NCBI GenBank assembly: GCA_002316585.1
Contig: DCDU01000216.1
Coordinates: 6,925-16,068 of the forward strand
DNA from: Firmicutes bacterium UBA1047
Lineage (GTDB): Bacteria > Bacillota > Clostridia > Tissierellales > Sedimentibacteraceae
Reading direction: 5' to 3'
Length of the DNA: 9,144 nt
In this document: piece by piece, positions 6,484-9,144 of the stretch
How positions within the stretch are numbered: the first letter of the stretch is position 1
Layout: every line of letters begins with the position of its first letter
Position numbers and translations under genes: made by a program
Notes under the pieces: generated by a model
Told to the model about the DNA's origin: nothing
Database searches by the model: none
The model's input: only the letters and a program-made list of their open reading frames with translations

Positions 6484-7155
6484 ATGCGTATAAAAAAATA
6501 TTTTGTATTGTTGCTGTGTTTAATACTATTTACTTCGTGCTCTGATAAAAATGTTGTGCAGGAACCGGAAAAGCCCATAGAAGAACCCGGAAACATTGAG
6601 GACAATAAAGTGCTCTCAACGGCTTGGGATATGAACATGGGAGCTTTTGATGTGAATGTACCTTATGAGGTGCCTGAATTTATTCCGGCGGCGGAGAAAT
6701 ACCAGGTTGATGCGGATTTGTCCAATCTTGTAAATGCAGGTCAATATACCGGATTTACGGATGAACAAATTAAATCAATTTATGAGGATGGCTTTGTTGT
6801 GCTGAAGCCAAGCTATACCGCTCTAAAGATGCATCATATTTATGAATTTCCCATGTACAGAGATTCACCTGTGTTTATAACGGTGGATTCCGCTCTTCAT
6901 TTATATCACATATACTACGGAAATACGCTGAAGCTGCTTGAAGTATCTTCTCTTTATGAAAAACTGGAAAATCTTACGGGAAATATGCTTGCCGAAAGCT
7001 TGAAGGTATACAGTAATTCCGAGCATAAGGATTTAAATGAAGAATTGAAATTTGTTACGGCGTATTTTTTAACCGGAGCGAAATTGATGGATGTAGACAT
7101 AGAAGGCATTGAAATTCCCGATGAGATTATGATGATGAGGGCAATTTGCTCATAG
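6484..7155 (+). pseudogene. DUF3160-type lipoprotein, truncated N-terminal part
   Basis: An ATG following TTGGAGG opens a 223-codon frame. The product begins with a lipoprotein signal (KK charge, VLLLCLILFTSC) placing the lipidated Cys at residue 19, then an acidic Pro/Glu linker (about 25-40). The region from about residue 60 looks like DUF3160, with its hallmark PVFITVDSALHLYH block (129-142) and helices such as YEKLENLTGNMLAESLKVY. Members I recall are about 700-800 residues, so roughly two thirds is missing. The frame ends shortly after GIEIPDEIMMM (208-218) with a short non-family tail (RAICS) at a GATGATGAGG run. Downstream coding potential continues in two other frames, so this is probably a deletion plus frameshift rather than a short gene. 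It could still be translated into a truncated surface lipoprotein. Confidence 0.72.
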
Positions 7156-7300
7156 GCAGGGATGAATATGATTTTGAAGATACACAAATTACAGAGCCTT
7201 CGGAAAATATGGTTGATAAGCCTGCTTGGACAGAATCCTTCATATCGCCAAAGATAACAATGTAACAATATCAAAAGAAATGAATATTGACTGGCGGTAA
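7125..7300 (+). pseudogene. Frame-shifted C-terminal tail fragment of a lost gene
   Basis: After the DUF3160 frame breaks, 7125-7265 reads in a second frame as DDEGNLLIGRDEYDFEDTQ and continues with protein-like composition to about 7235, then degenerates to a TAA at 7263-7265. A third frame, open from 7220, gives DRILHIAKDNNVTISKEMN and IDWR, ending TAA at 7298-7300, just 2 nt before the next ATG. Joining the two frames near 7232 gives one continuous polypeptide of about 55 residues, which implies a single-base indel. The tight 2-nt spacing to the next gene is normal for a real operon junction, supporting this as the true 3' end of a former gene. It may be the end of the DUF3160 gene itself or of another gene fused to it by deletion; I do not recognise the tail. 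Confidence 0.5.
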
Positions 7301-7302
7301 AA

Positions 7303-8079
7303 ATGAAAAAATTTCTATTGATGATAATCTTATTAATAGGGGCTGTCTGTATACATTGCAGGCAGCCTGAATCTTGTGACATAGCTATAGGGCAAAATTC
7401 ATATAAATTATATGAGAAAAATAATTATTTATATGGTAAAATAGGTATGAAGCCATATAAAATTGCTGATGAAAAGATTATTGACTATGCAATATATGAT
7501 ATAGATAATGACGGCAATGAAGAAATTTTAGCTTTGACATATGGAGGAGATGAGGTATACGTCAGGGACTTTATAATATATGGAACGGAAAAAGCAGAGG
7601 AAAAGATAACGGCAAAAGAAATTTACAGGCAGGATTTTTCCGAAATTAAGCCTTGGAAGGTTGAAGCATGCAATTTGGATAATGACGGAGAAGCGGATAT
7701 ATTCATTGGAGTTCACAAGGACACCATATTTTATAAGGACGTAAGAAACAGGCCTTTCTTTTATTCCTGGGATGGAGAGCGTTTAAACAAGAAGTGGCTT
7801 GGTTCATTTTTTTCAGACTGGGATTTAGAGGATATAGCATTTGGAGATTACTACAATTTAGGATATGATTTAGCGGCAGTATTGGAAAAAAGAGATGACG
7901 GGTACAGAGTGGGAATTTATAAATTTGTGGGCTTTGGCTTCGAAAATATGTCGACAAGCGAAATTTATACAAATGTTAAGAATATTGAAACAAACAGTGA
8001 AGGAGGATTAGATGTTTTGACTTTGAATTTTAGCGGAATTATAAGGAATATACATGTTACCTACATAAAGAATAATTAA
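7303..8079 (+). CDS. Secreted or membrane-anchored FG-GAP/VCBS-like repeat protein
   Basis: The 258-residue protein opens with an N-terminal hydrophobic signal (MKKFLLMIILLIGAVC). Cysteines at 16 and 19 follow it, but neither is in a canonical lipobox, so lipidation is uncertain. Two clear FG-GAP-type calcium-loop repeats occur: YDIDNDGNEEILALTYGG (65-82) and CNLDNDGEADIFIGVHKD (123-140); a degenerate third lies around FGDYYNLGYDLAAVLEKRDDG (180-200). This pattern builds blades of a beta-propeller outside the cell. With only two to three blades the propeller is incomplete. The ribosome binding site is weak (GGCGG at 7293-7297), and the ATG sits 2 nt after an upstream stop, so translation originally relied on coupling to the gene that is now broken; expression may be reduced. 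Precise function is unknown. Confidence 0.75.
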   Translation: MKKFLLMIILLIGAVCIHCRQPESCDIAIGQNSYKLYEKNNYLYGKIGMKPYKIADEKIIDYAIYDIDNDGNEEILALTYGGDEVYVRDFIIYGTEKAEEKITAKEIYRQDFSEIKPWKVEACNLDNDGEADIFIGVHKDTIFYKDVRNRPFFYSWDGERLNKKWLGSFFSDWDLEDIAFGDYYNLGYDLAAVLEKRDDGYRVGIYKFVGFGFENMSTSEIYTNVKNIETNSEGGLDVLTLNFSGIIRNIHVTYIKNN

Positions 8080-8094
8080 TCGATTCAGGAATAT

Positions 8095-8148
8095 TTAATT
8101 AAGTATTAATGTTTTATTAATGTTTGTGTAATTTTAAGGTATTAAAAT
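8095..8148 (+). promoter_or_regulatory. Phased TTAAT repeats with -10: candidate OmpR/PhoB-type operator-promoter
   Basis: TTAAT occurs at 8095-8099, 8106-8110 and 8117-8121, and GTAAT at 8128-8132, all exactly 11 bp apart. The middle two belong to a perfect tandem duplication of TATTAATGTTT (8104-8114, 8115-8125). A TAAAAT (8143-8148) lies 17 bp after position 8125, so the second duplicate covers the -35 position, where only a poor hexamer (ATGTTT) is present. Tandem direct repeats at helical spacing overlapping a weak -35 are the usual form of a site activated by an OmpR/PhoB-family response regulator. The nearest downstream gene on this strand is the efflux adaptor at 8300. The regulator itself is not in the window. 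Confidence 0.5.
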
Positions 8149-8171
8149 GAATTTATTAAATCAGGCAAAGC

Positions 8172-8202
8172 TTAGACAGTAAGGTATGTCCCCGGTGTCT
8201 AA
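8172..8202. repeat. GGGGAC-type palindrome, REP-like element candidate
   Basis: A perfect 7-bp inverted repeat, TTAGACA (8172-8178) with TGTCTAA (8196-8202), flanks a 17-nt interior containing AAGGTATGTCCCCGG. No T-tract follows on either strand, so it is not an intrinsic terminator. From memory, palindromes built around GGGGAC with TGTCT arms recur in Firmicute genomes next to IS200-like or REP-associated tyrosine transposase genes. No transposase is present here, so this would be a solitary copy. It falls in the probable 5' leader of the efflux adaptor transcript. Confidence 0.45.
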
Positions 8203-8237
8203 AGTATGGATATTATAAATAAAAAAAGCAGACAGTG

Positions 8238-8283
8238 CGGCAGTTGAGACTTGCGCAGTCTCAAACTCAGGCATATGCTGCTG
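8238..8283 (+). promoter_or_regulatory. Leader hairpin upstream of the efflux adaptor start
   Basis: A perfect 8-bp stem, TTGAGACT (8244-8251) with AGTCTCAA (8257-8264), closes the 5-nt loop TGCGC. It is enclosed by an outer 6-bp pairing, CGGCAG (8238-8243) with CTGCTG (8278-8283), which includes one G-U. The structure ends 7 nt before the GGAGG ribosome binding site (8291-8295). It has no T-run, so it is not a terminator. It could modulate translation initiation or mRNA stability, or be a second decayed repeat element; no known riboswitch class is recognised. Confidence 0.4.
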
Positions 8284-8299
8284 ACAAAATGGAGGAAAG

Positions 8300-9144
8300 A
8301 TGAAAAAATTATTCACACGCAAGAAAATAATTGTTTTTATTGTTGTAGCAGCAGCAGCGGCAATTATATTTTCTTTTATTAACAAGGGTACCGAAGCACC
8401 TGCGGTTATGGCAAATGTTTCAAAATTGGAAAGAAAAACATTGGAGCACATTATTTCGGTGAAATCACCGTTGGAAGGAATTGAAAAAGCAGAAGTTGCA
8501 TCTCCTTTAAATTATGAAATAATTGACATAAGAGTTAAAGAGGGAGATATAGTTAAAAAAGATCAGATTTTGGCGGTCTTGGACAGCGAAGAACTGGAAA
8601 AGCAGATAGAATATGAAGAAAACCAGATAGAGTTAGCTAATTTAGAAGCAGAAGATAAAATAAGAGCCATGCAGATTGAATACGATAAAGCCGTATCAAG
8701 GCTTAAAGAGCTAAAAGATACATATGAGCAAAATAAGGAATTATATGAAAGCGGTGTAATAACAGAGGAAGCATTCAAGAAAATCGAAAGCAGCATGTCG
8801 GATGCTGAAATGAGCATTGAAAGCTATAATGCGGTTGATGATAAAATCGTAACATCTCAGGCGGATAAAAAGCGTATTGAAATACAAAGGGAGCAATTAA
8901 AGCTCAAAAAAGAGGATTTGGAAAAGGTATATGTAAAAAGTCCTATTGACGGTACCGTTACAAGGGTGAACGTCAATATCGGAAGATATGCCAAGGACAG
9001 CGAAAACGGGGCGGCAATGTTTATTGTGGAAAACTTAGCTAATCTTCAGATGAAGGTGTCAGTCAGTGAATTTGATGTGGGAAGAATAAAGTTAGGACAG
9101 GAAGCGGAGATTTACTCGGATATATTGGGAAATGAATCTGCAAA
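8300..9144 (+). CDS. HlyD/MacA-type efflux membrane-fusion (adaptor) protein, 3'-truncated by window edge
   Basis: The ATG at 8300 follows GGAGGAAAG. The frame stays open to the window end, giving 281 residues without a stop. Order: cytoplasmic RKK, one TM anchor (about 10-27, VFIVVAAAAAIIFSFI); first half of a biotinyl-lipoyl-like domain (about 64-95, EVASPLNYEIIDIRVKEGD); a Glu/Lys-rich alpha-helical coiled-coil hairpin (about 96-210) with its turn near SGVITEEAFKK (151-161); second lipoyl half YVKSPIDGTVTRVNVNIG (211-228); and the start of the beta-barrel domain (about 248 on, LQMKVSVSEFDVGRIKLGQ). This is the adaptor of a tripartite-like ABC efflux system; in Firmicutes such genes usually precede a MacB-type ATPase and permease, which would lie beyond the window. 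Substrate is unknown. Confidence 0.9.
   Translation, partial: MKKLFTRKKIIVFIVVAAAAAIIFSFINKGTEAPAVMANVSKLERKTLEHIISVKSPLEGIEKAEVASPLNYEIIDIRVKEGDIVKKDQILAVLDSEELEKQIEYEENQIELANLEAEDKIRAMQIEYDKAVSRLKELKDTYEQNKELYESGVITEEAFKKIESSMSDAEMSIESYNAVDDKIVTSQADKKRIEIQREQLKLKKEDLEKVYVKSPIDGTVTRVNVNIGRYAKDSENGAAMFIVENLANLQMKVSVSEFDVGRIKLGQEAEIYSDILGNESA

Noticed and set aside
6954..7382. Minus-strand open frame of 142 codons across the broken lipoprotein region
   Set aside because: Its composition (many Ile, Cys, Phe from complementing an AT-rich coding strand) and lack of a ribosome binding site mark it as an antisense shadow; the plus-strand lipoprotein and FG-GAP features explain the region.
8161..8817. 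Minus-strand open frames at 8161-8451 and 8563-8817
   Set aside because: They lie antisense to the efflux-adaptor gene, whose domain order is convincing and whose frame is open to the window edge; no ribosome binding sites or family features were seen.

Overview
The window is AT-rich, with strong GGAGG-type ribosome binding sites, short intergenic gaps and every supported gene on the + strand. The protein set (clostridial-type membrane proteins of unknown function, a corrinoid adenosyltransferase, a polar amino-acid ABC transporter, Gram-positive lipoproteins) points to a low-GC Firmicute, most likely an anaerobic member of the Clostridia. The species cannot be read from the sequence. No rRNA, tRNA, CRISPR array, integrase or intact transposase is visible.

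Layout. Positions 1-447 are the 3' part of a HAD-superfamily phosphatase gene. Positions 498-2511 hold a run of small, closely spaced genes: a 3-TM protein, a secreted-plus-4-TM protein, a probably decayed fragment (1776-1940), a DUF2007-type small protein and another 3-TM protein. A 105-bp gap containing a perfect TTGACA and an 11-bp-phased direct repeat precedes a corrinoid adenosyltransferase gene (2617-3132). Positions 3236-5592 are a complete polar amino-acid ABC importer: promoter, lipoprotein binding protein, an intrinsic terminator, permease, then ATPase overlapping the permease by 14 nt. A phosphoglycolate-phosphatase-like HAD gene follows, and its stop overlaps the start of a 30-codon stub that looks like the N-terminus of a DUF1905 protein.

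Positions 6484-7300 are a damaged locus. They begin with the N-terminal part of a DUF3160-type lipoprotein, then pass through two further reading frames that keep a plausible C-terminal tail ending 2 nt before the next gene, a secreted or membrane-anchored FG-GAP-like protein (7303-8079). Positions 8080-8299 form a structured regulatory region: phased TTAAT repeats, a likely -10, a GGGGAC-type palindrome resembling REP elements, and a leader hairpin. The region lies in front of a HlyD/MacA-type efflux adaptor gene that runs off the window end.

The genes read as ordinary accessory clostridial functions: amino-acid uptake, cobalamin cofactor maturation, phosphatase housekeeping, envelope proteins and an efflux pump. 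The most unusual aspects are the cluster of three partly eroded genes within 5.6 kb and the dense regulatory architecture before the efflux adaptor. I do not see a convincing wholly new system. The best candidates for undescribed biology are the 498-1763 membrane-protein pair and the DUF3160/FG-GAP locus.
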